Assembly (NCBI RefSeq): GCF_000738775.1 | Contig: NZ_JPOC01000051.1 | Location: 80,634 to 144,633, forward strand | DNA from: Prescottella defluvii | Lineage (GTDB): Bacteria > Actinomycetota > Actinomycetes > Mycobacteriales > Mycobacteriaceae | DNA length: 64,000 nucleotides | Reading direction: 5' to 3' | Part shown: piece by piece, positions 19,379 through 28,090 of the stretch | How positions within the stretch are numbered: position 1 is the first letter of the stretch | Layout: each line of letters opens with the position of its first letter | Position numbers and translations under genes: made by a program | Notes under the pieces: model-generated | Databases searched by the model: none | Told to the model about the DNA's origin: nothing | Seen by the model: only the letters and a program-made list of their open reading frames with translations

Positions 19379-22167
19379 TCACCCCGTGGGGCGATGCCCT
19401 CGACCCCGACAACGTGCTGCCCGAGTATCCGCGCCCGCAACTCGTGCGCGATTCGTACCTCAACCTCAACGGCCGGTGGGACCACGCCTTCACCGGGTCC
19501 GAGGTCGCCGATCGGCCCCGCCGGTGGGACGGGGAGATCGTGGTGCCCTTCTCCCCGGAGGCGCCGTTGTCGGGGGTGAACCGCACCCTGCGACCCGACG
19601 AGGCGCTCTGGTACCGCCGCGCCTTCGCACTGCCCGAGGGCTTCGTCCGCGACCGGGTGCTGCTGCACTTCGGTGCGGTCGACCAGGACTGCGAGGTCTG
19701 GGTCGACGACTCCCCCGTCGGCGGGCATCGCGGCGGCTACCTGCCGTTCACGCTCGACATCACCGACGCGCTCGACAGCGGGGGCACCCACGAACTCGTC
19801 GTCCGGGTCCGCGACGTCACCGACACGTCCTGGCGCAGCCGCGGTAAGCAGAAACTCGATCGTGGCGGGATCTGGTACACCCCCCAGTCGGGGATCTGGC
19901 AGACCGTCTGGCTCGAGTCGGTCCCGCGCCGGTGGATCGACCGACTCGAGCTCGTCCCGCACCTGGACACCGGCGAGGTCGAGATCTGTGTGGTGCCCGG
20001 TCACGCAGGCGAGGACACCGCTGTCGTCGCAGTCCGCGCCGACGGTCGCGACCTCGTCTCCGGGAGCCTCCCCGTCGGTGTCCCGACCCGGCTGCGGCTC
20101 GGCGACGACGTCCGCCGGTGGTCGCCGGAGGACCCGTTCCTCTACGACGTGGAGGTGAGGCTCGACGACGATCGCGTCACCAGCTACGTCGGGATGCGCT
20201 CGTTCGGGATCGGGCCCGACGCGTCCGGCCGCACCCGACTGCTGCTCAACGGCGAGCCCTACCTGCACGCGGGACTCCTCGACCAGGGCTACTGGCCCGA
20301 CGGTCTCTACACCGCGCCGTCGGACGAGGCCTTCGTCCACGACATCCGCACGGCCAAGGAGCTCGGTTTCACGATGCTGCGCAAGCACATCAAGATCGAG
20401 CCGCTGCGCTGGTACCACCACTGCGACCGGCTGGGGATGCTCGTCTGGCAGGACATGGTCAACGGTGGCCGCAGCTATCGGTCCGCCGTCGTCACGGCTC
20501 CGGTGCTGCTGCCCGTGAAGCTCGACGACGACCGGTACTCCGCGTTCGGACGCCAGGACGCCGAAGGCCGCGCCGAGTTCCTCGCCGAACTCGACGCGAC
20601 GGTCGCGCTGCTGCGTTCGGTTCCGAGCGTCGCGGCGTGGGTGCCGTTCAACGAGGGGTGGGGGCAGTTCGACGCCACCGCGGCCGCCGCACGAGTGAAG
20701 GAACTCGACCCGAGCAGGCTGGTGGACCACGCGAGCGGCTGGCACGACCAGGGCGGCGGTGACATGGCGAGTCGGCACGTCTACTTCCGGCCGTACCGGC
20801 TCTCCCGCGCCGACGCCGCCGACCCTCGGGCCGCCGTGCTCTCCGAGTACGGGGGCTACTCCCATCGGGTGCCGGGGCACGTCTGGAACGACGAGGAGTT
20901 CGGCTACCGCAAGTACACCGACCGCGGATCGTTCGAACGAGCGTTCCTCCGCCTGCAGCACGCGCAGGTCGGGCCCGCCGTCGAACGGGGCCTGACGGCG
21001 TTCGTCTACACCCAGCTCGCCGACGTCGAGGACGAGACCAACGGCCTGATGACCTACGACCGCCGGGTGCTGAAGGTGGACACCGAGGCGGTCCGCGCCT
21101 CGAATCGGCGTCTGCGTCAGCGGCACGACCACGCCACCGGCGGACCCGCGCTGCCCCTCGCCGTGCGGGAACGCGAGGTCACCGCGCCGGTCTCCCTGAC
21201 CCTGCCCGACGGACACCTCAACCCCGCGGCCGTCGGCTGGACGCGCACGCCCGTGATCACCACCGACCGGGTCGGTCGCGGCCGAATCGGCAAGAGCCGC
21301 AACAAGCGCTGGGAGTACTGGGCGGTGACCACGCCGACCCACGTGGTCGCGCTCGTGGTCTCCGACATCGACTACGCCGCCGTGCACGGCATCTGGCTGC
21401 TCGACCGGGCCACCGGTCGGACCGTCTCGTACGACGCCATCGGCATCGGCGGCGGCAGCGCGACCCTGCCCGGCACCCTCGGAGCCGCTCCGGTGCGCGC
21501 CCGCACCCGCGCGCTGCGGATCGACATCGACGAGGTCGCCGGCGGAACCCGGCTCCGGGCCCGCGGGAAGCGGGTGGAGATCGACGTGATCGCGCACCGG
21601 CCCGACGGGCACGAGTGCCTCGGCGTCGTCGTCCCCTGGTCGGACACGCTCTTCCAGTACACGGTCAAGGACGTCGCACGGCCCGCAACCGGCACGATCC
21701 GCGTCGACGGCGTCGCCGCGGTCGTCCCGGACGGCGAGTCCTGGGCGACCCTCGACCACGGTCGCGGCCGATGGCCGTACGCGGTGCGCTGGAACTGGGG
21801 TGCCGGCTCCGGCCGCACCGACGGCAAGGTGATCGGCATCCAGGTCGGTGGCAAGTGGACCGACGGCACCGGATCGGTGGAGAACGCGCTGGTCGTCGAC
21901 GGTCACCTGTCGAAGATCAGCGAGGAACTGGTCTGGACCTACGACCGCGACGACTGGATGGCGCCGTGGCGCGTCACCGGCGACACCGTCGACCTGACCT
22001 TCACCCCGTTCCACCTGAAGGAGTCCGTCACCGACCTGAAGGTCTTCTCCGCACGGACCCACCAGTGCTTCGGCCACTGGTCGGGCAAGGTTCAGGACGA
22101 CACGGGTGCCTGGGTACGCGCCGACGACCTCGTCGGCTGGGCCGAGGACGTCCACAACCGCTGGTGA
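19375..22167 (+). CDS. glycoside hydrolase family 2 - DUF2804 fusion protein
   Basis: A single open frame of 930 residues from GTG 19375, coupled to the MFS gene by a GTGA overlap. Residues about 20-180 are a GH2 sugar-binding jelly roll (WYRRAFALPEGF; DRGGIWYTPQSGIWQTVWLE), about 185-285 an immunoglobulin-like domain, and about 285-590 a TIM barrel. The likely acid/base is Glu427 (FNEGWGQFD) and the likely nucleophile Glu491 (LSEYGGYS). From about residue 597 a complete DUF2804 domain follows (LPDGHLNPAAVGWTR; NKRWEYWAVTTPTHV; SDIDYAAVHGIW). No signal peptide is seen, so it should act in the cytoplasm on imported substrate. DUF2804 has no known function. Confidence 0.9.
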   Translation: MITPWGDALDPDNVLPEYPRPQLVRDSYLNLNGRWDHAFTGSEVADRPRRWDGEIVVPFSPEAPLSGVNRTLRPDEALWYRRAFALPEGFVRDRVLLHFGAVDQDCEVWVDDSPVGGHRGGYLPFTLDITDALDSGGTHELVVRVRDVTDTSWRSRGKQKLDRGGIWYTPQSGIWQTVWLESVPRRWIDRLELVPHLDTGEVEICVVPGHAGEDTAVVAVRADGRDLVSGSLPVGVPTRLRLGDDVRRWSPEDPFLYDVEVRLDDDRVTSYVGMRSFGIGPDASGRTRLLLNGEPYLHAGLLDQGYWPDGLYTAPSDEAFVHDIRTAKELGFTMLRKHIKIEPLRWYHHCDRLGMLVWQDMVNGGRSYRSAVVTAPVLLPVKLDDDRYSAFGRQDAEGRAEFLAELDATVALLRSVPSVAAWVPFNEGWGQFDATAAAARVKELDPSRLVDHASGWHDQGGGDMASRHVYFRPYRLSRADAADPRAAVLSEYGGYSHRVPGHVWNDEEFGYRKYTDRGSFERAFLRLQHAQVGPAVERGLTAFVYTQLADVEDETNGLMTYDRRVLKVDTEAVRASNRRLRQRHDHATGGPALPLAVREREVTAPVSLTLPDGHLNPAAVGWTRTPVITTDRVGRGRIGKSRNKRWEYWAVTTPTHVVALVVSDIDYAAVHGIWLLDRATGRTVSYDAIGIGGGSATLPGTLGAAPVRARTRALRIDIDEVAGGTRLRARGKRVEIDVIAHRPDGHECLGVVVPWSDTLFQYTVKDVARPATGTIRVDGVAAVVPDGESWATLDHGRGRWPYAVRWNWGAGSGRTDGKVIGIQVGGKWTDGTGSVENALVVDGHLSKISEELVWTYDRDDWMAPWRVTGDTVDLTFTPFHLKESVTDLKVFSARTHQCFGHWSGKVQDDTGAWVRADDLVGWAEDVHNRW

Positions 22168-22183
22168 GCGGCCAGGCCGCCGA

Positions 22184-23695
22184 TCAGGATCCGTTCAACG
22201 CCCGCTCCGCCGCCGGCAGTGCCCGCTCCCGGTCGCCCGCGACGAGCCCGATCCGGGTCCGCCGGTCGAGCAGGTCGTCGACGTCGAGGGCACCCTCGTG
22301 GCTCACCGCGAACGCCAGTTCCGCGTGCGTGACGTCGATCCCCTCGGCGATCGGTGTGAGTGCGCCGGCCTCCGCCACCAGGCCCGCCTCGCTGCCGTAC
22401 CGGGCGACCAGCGACGCCGGCAGGCTGCGGGGGGCGGTGCGGGAGGCACCAACCGCCGGCAGATCGGTCGTCACACACCCGCGCGCGGTCAGGCCACCCG
22501 CCGCGATCGCGGCATCCACGGCGTCCTCCGCCATCTTCCGGTAGGTGGTGAGCTTGCCGCCGACCACGCTGACGACGCCGTTCGACGAGCGCAGCACCGC
22601 GTGGTTGCGGGACAGGTCCGCGGTCTTCCCCTCGCCGCTGTCGAGCAGTGGGCGCAGACCCGCGAACGTGCCGAGGACGTCGGCACGCGTCAATGGGGTC
22701 GCCAGGGCCGTGTTCACGGTGTCGAGCAGGAAGTCGATCTCGCCGTCGGACGCGGTCGGCACGTCCGGCAGCGGACCGTCGACGGCCTCGTCGGTGAGGC
22801 CCAGGTACACCCGGCCCAACTGCGCCGGCAGCGCGAACACGAATCGGTTGGTCTCACCCGGAATGGGGACCGTGAGCGCCGCAGTGGGATTGCCGAGCAG
22901 TTCGGCGGGCAGCACCAGATGCGTGCCGCGGCTGGGCTTGAGCCGGATGTCCGGGTCGACCTGCCCGGCCCAGACGCCGGCCGCATTGACGACCGACCGG
23001 GCGCGGATCGTCACCTCCTCGCCGGTGATCTCGTCCCGCAGGCGCGCCGACTCGCCGGTCACGTCGTACGCCCCGACCCGGGTCAGCACCGACGCACCGT
23101 GGGCGGCCGCGGTCCGCGCGAGCGCCACCACGAGTCGAGCGTCGTCGACCAGCTGCCCGTCGAACGCCAGCAGACCGCCCCGCAGTCCCTCGCGGCGGAC
23201 GGCGGGGGCGAGCTGGGCCACGCGATCCGCCCCGACCCGGCGCGACCGCGGCAGCACCGCCGCCGGCGTGCGGGCGGTGATCCGCAGTGCGTCACCGGCC
23301 AGGAAGCCCGTCCGGACCAGGGACTTCTCGAAGAAGCTCACCGACGGCAGCAGCGGCACCAGCTGCGGCAGGGCCCACACCAGGTGCGGTGCGGTGCGCG
23401 TCATGAGGATCCCGCGCTCGACGGCGCTCTCCCGCGCGATCCCGACGTTGCCGGACGCCAGGTACCGCAGACCACCGTGCGCGAGCTTCGAACTCCACCG
23501 GCTGGTACCGAACGCCAGGTCGTGCTTGTCCACCAGCACCGTGCGCAGGCCGCGCGAGGCGGCATCGAGCGCCGTGCCGACACCGGTGATGCCGCCACCG
23601 ATCACCAGGACGTCGACGACCTCGCCGTCCCCGAGATCGGAGAGTTCCCGACTGCGGCGCTGTGCGTTGAGCGCGGACCGCGAATTGTCCTGCAC
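22184..23695 (-). CDS. glpD: glycerol-3-phosphate dehydrogenase (FAD, aerobic type)
   Basis: GlpD oxidises sn-glycerol 3-phosphate to dihydroxyacetone phosphate at the membrane, passing electrons to quinone. The 503 residues contain the FAD dinucleotide motif GGGITGVG (33-40), the conserved GTSRWSSKLAHGGLRYL segment and the C-terminal DAO-type domain. The GTG start at 23695 is preceded by AGGAGGAAC. It lies 27 bp downstream of the TetR gene on the same strand and corresponds to GlpD1 (Rv2249c). Its product, dihydroxyacetone phosphate, fits the flavoprotein encoded divergently. Confidence 0.95.
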   Translation of the reverse strand: MQDNSRSALNAQRRSRELSDLGDGEVVDVLVIGGGITGVGTALDAASRGLRTVLVDKHDLAFGTSRWSSKLAHGGLRYLASGNVGIARESAVERGILMTRTAPHLVWALPQLVPLLPSVSFFEKSLVRTGFLAGDALRITARTPAAVLPRSRRVGADRVAQLAPAVRREGLRGGLLAFDGQLVDDARLVVALARTAAAHGASVLTRVGAYDVTGESARLRDEITGEEVTIRARSVVNAAGVWAGQVDPDIRLKPSRGTHLVLPAELLGNPTAALTVPIPGETNRFVFALPAQLGRVYLGLTDEAVDGPLPDVPTASDGEIDFLLDTVNTALATPLTRADVLGTFAGLRPLLDSGEGKTADLSRNHAVLRSSNGVVSVVGGKLTTYRKMAEDAVDAAIAAGGLTARGCVTTDLPAVGASRTAPRSLPASLVARYGSEAGLVAEAGALTPIAEGIDVTHAELAFAVSHEGALDVDDLLDRRTRIGLVAGDRERALPAAERALNGS

Positions 23696-23722
23696 TGTTC
23701 CTCCTGGAAGTGGGATCGGTGG

Positions 23723-24331
23723 TCAGAGCACCGGTCGGGGCGCGAGATAGGAGTCGACGGCGACCCGTAGTTCGTCGACGAGCGCGGGCGGGGGCAGCAG
23801 TTCGGCGGCCATCCGCGCCGACTGGACCGCCGACTGGACGATGAGCAGGACCATCGTCGCCATGTGCACCGGATCCGCGACGCGAATCGAACCGTCGTGC
23901 TGTCCGGCGGCGACGGCGGCGGCGACCACCTCGACGATGGCCCGCTGACTCGCCCCGAGCCGGTCGACGACGTAGGTCATGAGCATGTCCGGGTCCGAAC
24001 GCAGGATCTTCACGAACAGGGGGTGCTCGCGCATCTCCGTCGCGACGTCGACGACGGCCCGCACGAGTTGGACGCGGGCGGGGGCGTCCCCGGTCATCGC
24101 GGGGATCGCGGTGCGGATCTCGCGGGTCAGGAGGTCGGCGACGACGGCCCGGGTGTCCGGCCAGCGCCGGTACACGGTGGGCCGGCTCACGCCGGCGCGG
24201 CGGGCGACCTCGGCGAGCGTCGTCCGCCGGATCCCGAACTCGAGCACACACGAGCGGGCCGCGTCGAGGATCTGGTCGTCGACGCTCGGAGATTCCCCGG
24301 CAGATCCGGAAACTTCGTTACAGATAGACAT
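23723..24331 (-). CDS. TetR-family transcriptional regulator
   Basis: The 202 residues carry an N-terminal helix-turn-helix of TetR type at about 30-65 (TTLAEVARRAGVSRPTVYRRWPDT) and a C-terminal ligand-binding helical domain. The ATG at 24331 is only 20 bp from the divergent flavoprotein start, and an inverted repeat spans both starts, indicating autoregulation and control of the divergent operon. The position matches Rv2250c. Its ligand is unknown; a fatty acyl or glycerolipid compound is a guess from context. Confidence 0.92.
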   Translation of the reverse strand: MSICNEVSGSAGESPSVDDQILDAARSCVLEFGIRRTTLAEVARRAGVSRPTVYRRWPDTRAVVADLLTREIRTAIPAMTGDAPARVQLVRAVVDVATEMREHPLFVKILRSDPDMLMTYVVDRLGASQRAIVEVVAAAVAAGQHDGSIRVADPVHMATMVLLIVQSAVQSARMAAELLPPPALVDELRVAVDSYLAPRPVL

Positions 24332-24350
24332 CGTATGTAACACTGTAACG
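24316..24350. promoter_or_regulatory. TetR operator candidate spanning both divergent start codons
   Basis: CGTTACAG (24316-24323) and CTGTAACG (24343-24350) form a perfect 8-bp inverted repeat with a 19-nt centre that includes a further TGTAAC (24336-24341). The left arm lies inside the TetR coding region and the right arm ends just before the flavoprotein ATG, so bound protein would block both genes. Confidence 0.65.
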
Positions 24351-24351
24351 C

Positions 24352-25980
24352 ATGTCCGATGCCTTCGTGCCCGAAGTCCCCGCCACCACCGCACCCACCA
24401 TGGAGTGGGACGCCTGGGGTGTCGCCGAGTCCCGCCGACACCTGTCACCGCAGATCACGACCCTGCTGCAGCAGGCACTCGGGGTCGCCGTCGAACAGGC
24501 GGCGCCGCCCACCGAATCCGACGTGACGCTGCGTGAGAGCACCCTCGGCCACGCCCTCGTCGCCGCGCTCCGCGAACTCCTCGGCGCCGGCCACGTCCGC
24601 ACCGACACCGCATCCCGCCTGCGGCACGCGGGCGGCAAGAGCACCCCGGACCTGCTGCGCCGCAAGGCCACCGACCCGCAGGATGCCCCCGACGCGGTAC
24701 TGCTGCCCGGCTCGCACGAAGAGGTGCTGGCCCTGCTGCGGTTCTGCGCGGCAGAGGGCGTCGCGGTGGTCCCGTTCGGCGGTGGCACCAGCGTCGTCGG
24801 CGGCGTCGACCCCGCCCGCGGACGGTTCCACTCCGTCGTCGCGCTCGACCTGCAGCGCCTGAACGCGCTCACCGACCTGGATCCGGTGTCCGGCGTCGCG
24901 ACGCTGCAGGCCGGACTCACCGGCCCTCAGGCGGAGCAGGTCCTCGGCGAGCACGGCTTCTCGCTCGGCCACTTCCCGCAGAGCTTCCAGTTCGCCACGA
25001 TCGGCGGATTCGCCGCGACGCGGTCGTCGGGGCAGGCATCCGCCGGCTACGGCCGCTTCGACGACATGGTCGAGTGGCTGCGTGTCGCGACCCCGTCCGG
25101 CACCCTCGACCTGGGCCGCGGACCCGCATCGGCCGCCGGGCCCGACCTGCGCGAGCTGTTCGTCGGCTCCGAGGGCACCCTCGGCATCATCACCGAGGTG
25201 GGCCTGCGCGTGCACCCAGTCCCCGAACGCACCGCCTACCAGGCCTGGTCGTTCCCCGACTTCGAGACCGGCGCGGCCGCGCTGCGCGCGGTCGTGCAGT
25301 CCGGGTCCGCACCCACCGTCATGCGCCTGTCCGACGAGGCCGAGACCGGCATCAACCTCGCGCTGGCCGGGGACATCGGCGGCGACAGCCCCGCCGCGGG
25401 CTGCCTCGCGATCACCACCTTCGAGGGCACCGACGCCCACGTCGAGGCCCGCTACGCCGAGGCGACGGCACTGCTCGCCGCCTCGGGCGGCACGGCACTG
25501 GGCGAAGGGCCGGCACGGTCCTGGGAGCACGGCCGCTTCGACGCGCCCTACCTGCGCGACGCTCTGCTCAACGCCGGCGCGATCGCCGAGACCCTCGAAA
25601 CCGCCACGCGCTGGTCCAATCTCGCGAACCTGCGCACCGCGGTCACCGCCGCACTCACCGAATCGCTTGCCGCACAAGGCACCAACGCCCTGGTGATGTG
25701 CCACATCTCGCACACCTACCCCACCGGCGCGTCGTTGTACTTCACCGTGGTGTGCGCGCAGGCCGACGACCCGCTGGCACAGTGGGCCGTCGCCAAGCGC
25801 GCCGCAGGTGACGCGATCATGGCCGCGGGCGGCACCATCACCCACCACCACGCGGTGGGCCGCGACCACCGGCCGTGGATGGAGACCGAGGTCGGCCCGC
25901 TGGGTGCGCGCGTCCTGCGGGCGGTCAAGGACGCAATCGACCCCGCCGGAATCCTCAACCCTGGCAAGCTCATCCCATGA
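24352..25980 (+). CDS. FAD-binding oxidase, alkyl-dihydroxyacetonephosphate synthase-like
   Basis: The 542 residues have a PCMH-type FAD-binding domain (VVPFGGGTSVVGG; GYGRFDDMVEWLRVATPSG; FVGSEGTLGIITEV) and a C-terminal FAD-oxidase domain with HHHAVGRDHRPWM and an IDPAGILNPGKL ending. These features place it with the alkyl-DHAP synthase/vanillyl-alcohol-oxidase group, and its locus matches Rv2251. AGPS enzymes swap the acyl chain of acyl-DHAP for a fatty alcohol to start ether lipids; whether this homologue does so is unproven. The internal ATG at 24400 (MEWDAWG), matching the family's usual N-terminus, is an alternative start. It overlaps the kinase gene as ATGA. Confidence 0.88.
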   Translation: MSDAFVPEVPATTAPTMEWDAWGVAESRRHLSPQITTLLQQALGVAVEQAAPPTESDVTLRESTLGHALVAALRELLGAGHVRTDTASRLRHAGGKSTPDLLRRKATDPQDAPDAVLLPGSHEEVLALLRFCAAEGVAVVPFGGGTSVVGGVDPARGRFHSVVALDLQRLNALTDLDPVSGVATLQAGLTGPQAEQVLGEHGFSLGHFPQSFQFATIGGFAATRSSGQASAGYGRFDDMVEWLRVATPSGTLDLGRGPASAAGPDLRELFVGSEGTLGIITEVGLRVHPVPERTAYQAWSFPDFETGAAALRAVVQSGSAPTVMRLSDEAETGINLALAGDIGGDSPAAGCLAITTFEGTDAHVEARYAEATALLAASGGTALGEGPARSWEHGRFDAPYLRDALLNAGAIAETLETATRWSNLANLRTAVTAALTESLAAQGTNALVMCHISHTYPTGASLYFTVVCAQADDPLAQWAVAKRAAGDAIMAAGGTITHHHAVGRDHRPWMETEVGPLGARVLRAVKDAIDPAGILNPGKLIP

Positions 25981-26900
25981 CGAAATCGGTCACGGTTCTG
26001 ACCAATCCCGCCGCCGGCAGCGGCCACGCCCCCTGGGCGTCGGCCGCCGCCGTCGCCCGGTTGCGGGAACGCGACGTCACGGTCACCGAGATCGAGGGCA
26101 GCTCCGCGGACGAGGCACTGGAGATGGCCCGCAAGGCCGTCGCCGAGGGCACCGACGCGCTCGTCGCCGCGGGCGGCGACGGACTGGTCAACATCGCGTG
26201 GCAGGCGTTGGCGCAGAGCGGGACTCCGCTGGGCATCGTCCCCGGCGGTACCGGCAACGACCATGCGCGGCTGTTCCACATCCCGGTCGACGACCCGGTG
26301 AAGGCCGCCGACATCATCGCCACGGGCGACGTCGCGACCGTCGACCTGGCGCGGGCCGGCGACCGCTGGTTCGGCACCGTGCTGTCGAGCGGCTTCGACG
26401 CTCTCGTCACCGATCGCGCCAACCGGATGCGGTGGCCCAAGGGCCCGATGCGCTACAACTTCGCGATGGTCGTCGAACTGGCGAAGCTCGAGCCGATCCC
26501 CTACCGGATCGTGCTCGACGACCGCACGATCGAACTCGACGCGACGATGGTCTCGGTCGGCAACGGCACCTCCTACGGCGGCGGCATGCTCATCACGCCG
26601 AACGCGAAGCTCGACGACGGCCTGCTCGACGTCACGGTCGTGAAGTCGGGCGGACGGTTCAAACTGGTGCGCCTGTTCCCCACCGTCTACAAGGGCACCC
26701 ACGTCGACCTCGACGAGGTGGAGACCTACCGCACCCGCACGCTCCGACTCGAAGCACCGGTGCCGGGTTCCTCCACAGGTTCCGCTCGCGCCACACCGGT
26801 CACGTCGTACGCGGACGGTGAGTTCGTCGGGCAGTTGCCGCTCGACATCGAAGCCGTCCCCGGTGCCGGACGGGTCATCGTCGGCGCCCCGCTCGGCTAG
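25977..26900 (+). CDS. diacylglycerol/lipid kinase (DagK family)
   Basis: The 307 residues form a typical DAGK catalytic domain: TNPAAGSGH near the N-terminus, GGDGLVN, and the nucleotide-binding PGGTGNDHAR, followed by a beta-sandwich C-terminal domain (GNGTSYGGGM). It would phosphorylate a lipid such as diacylglycerol at the membrane's inner face. The start overlaps the flavoprotein stop as ATGA. It matches Rv2252, reported as a lipid kinase in phosphatidylinositol mannoside synthesis, so a lipid role for the whole cassette is reasonable. Confidence 0.92.
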   Translation: MTKSVTVLTNPAAGSGHAPWASAAAVARLRERDVTVTEIEGSSADEALEMARKAVAEGTDALVAAGGDGLVNIAWQALAQSGTPLGIVPGGTGNDHARLFHIPVDDPVKAADIIATGDVATVDLARAGDRWFGTVLSSGFDALVTDRANRMRWPKGPMRYNFAMVVELAKLEPIPYRIVLDDRTIELDATMVSVGNGTSYGGGMLITPNAKLDDGLLDVTVVKSGGRFKLVRLFPTVYKGTHVDLDEVETYRTRTLRLEAPVPGSSTGSARATPVTSYADGEFVGQLPLDIEAVPGAGRVIVGAPLG

Positions 26901-26903
26901 GGG

Positions 26904-27617
26904 TCAGCCCCCGAAGACGTACAACTCGAAGCCGACGGCACGGTCGGCATCGAATCCAGGCTTGGGCCCGGTGGACATCTCGATCTGCCGGGCCGCCTGG
27001 TCCGACACAGGTTCGTCGCTGAGCGCCTCGAGATAGGCATGATGCTCACACAGCGACTCGACGGCACGCTCGACGGTGGCGGTGACATCCACCGCGTGCG
27101 TGGTGCCGACCATCGCGTTCACTGCCGCCCACCGCACACCGGTCCACGGCGGCTCGGTGAGTTCGGGAAAGATCCACTCGTTCGCGGCGTCGGAGACCGC
27201 GTCGAGGACACTGAGCCCGACGGCCCGGTGGTCGGCACTGTTGAGGAAGCCCGGCCCCCACGTCTCTCGGTGGTTCATCGTCACGACCATTTCCGGGCGG
27301 TGCGTCCGGATCACCCGGGCCAGATCCCTGCGCAGGTCCAGCCCGTGCTCGAGCCGGCCGTCGGGGTAGCCGAGGGATTCCACCTGCGACACCCCCACGA
27401 CGGCGGCCGACCGTATCTCCTCGGCCTCACGCAGGGACCCACACTGTTCGGGATGCAGGCCCGCGATCCCCGCCTCACCACTGGTGACCAGGGCGTACCG
27501 AATGTCCTTGCCCTGGTCGGTCCATCTGGCGACCGCCGCCGCGGCGCCGTACTCGATGTCGTCGGGGTGGGCGACGATCACCAACCCCCGCTGCCAGTCC
27601 TCCGGAATCGGCTCCAT
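26904..27617 (-). CDS. PIG-L family deacetylase
   Basis: The 237 residues include the zinc-binding AHPDD motif (16-20) and the later conserved HR-x-VG histidine region (ADHRAVG), placing it in the LmbE/PIG-L family of GlcNAc-type deacetylases. This family includes MshB and Mca of mycothiol metabolism, but sequence alone does not show which substrate is used. It converges on the lipid kinase gene with 3 bp between stop codons. Confidence 0.9.
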   Translation of the reverse strand: MEPIPEDWQRGLVIVAHPDDIEYGAAAAVARWTDQGKDIRYALVTSGEAGIAGLHPEQCGSLREAEEIRSAAVVGVSQVESLGYPDGRLEHGLDLRRDLARVIRTHRPEMVVTMNHRETWGPGFLNSADHRAVGLSVLDAVSDAANEWIFPELTEPPWTGVRWAAVNAMVGTTHAVDVTATVERAVESLCEHHAYLEALSDEPVSDQAARQIEMSTGPKPGFDADRAVGFELYVFGG

Positions 27618-27671
27618 GACGTCAGCATGCCCCGCCGGGCGCCCTCGTGCGTGCCGTTCGTCGCTCGGACG

Positions 27672-27857
27672 TCAGAACCGCGTCGTGTCCGTGCTGCGGT
27701 CGCTGCCGGACGTTCCCGACATCGCCTTGAACAACATGTAGAGCCCGAACACGACCGCGCTCACCACCAGGACCCAGAACAGCCCCTTCACCAGCGCCCC
27801 GACCACCATGAACGCGATCCACACCAGCGCCACGATGCCGACGATCTTCCAGAACAC
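27672..27857 (-). CDS. small membrane protein, 61 residues
   Basis: It starts at GTG 27857, fixed by a strong GGAGG ribosome-binding site (27868-27864) 6 nt upstream. Two closely spaced hydrophobic segments (about 2-20 and 23-43) form a helical hairpin, followed by a polar Ser/Thr/Asp-rich tail. No family is recognised. Confidence 0.75.
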   Translation of the reverse strand: MFWKIVGIVALVWIAFMVVGALVKGLFWVLVVSAVVFGLYMLFKAMSGTSGSDRSTDTTRF

Positions 27858-28020
27858 GATGTGCCTCCTGATTGGTCCCGTGCCGACGATCCTACGAGCG
27901 CGGCACCACGATCGTCGCACGTGCCGAAACGGAAATCACCAGCTCAGCGGCAAGTTCAGGGAAAGATGGGTGATCACCCTGAGTCCGCCGACCAGGCTGG
28001 GATACGGCGTCGGCGTCCGG

Positions 28021-28081
28021 TTGACATAAGCTCGGCGGGTTGGACCCGATCCGCCCCGTTCGCGAAGACCACGAGGAGTAG
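28021..28081 (+). promoter_or_regulatory. bioY promoter region with possible leaderless 13-codon leader ORF
   Basis: TAAGCT (28027-28032) is a TANNNT -10 element. Seven nt after it a TTG (28040) opens a 13-codon frame ending in TAG (28079-28081), 9 nt before the bioY GTG. The last codons of this frame contain the GAGGAG that would serve bioY. A translated leader is speculative; the promoter is more likely than the leader peptide. Confidence 0.35.
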
Positions 28082-28090
28082 TCGATAGCC

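Noticed and set aside
18961..22155. Thousand-codon minus-strand frame opposite the MFS and GH2-DUF2804 genes
   Set aside because: The plus strand carries intact catalytic and membrane motifs; the antisense frame has no recognisable feature.
22168..22183. Terminator between GH2-DUF2804 and glpD
   Set aside because: The GCGGCC-A-GGCCGC sequence leaves a one-base loop and cannot form a realistic hairpin.
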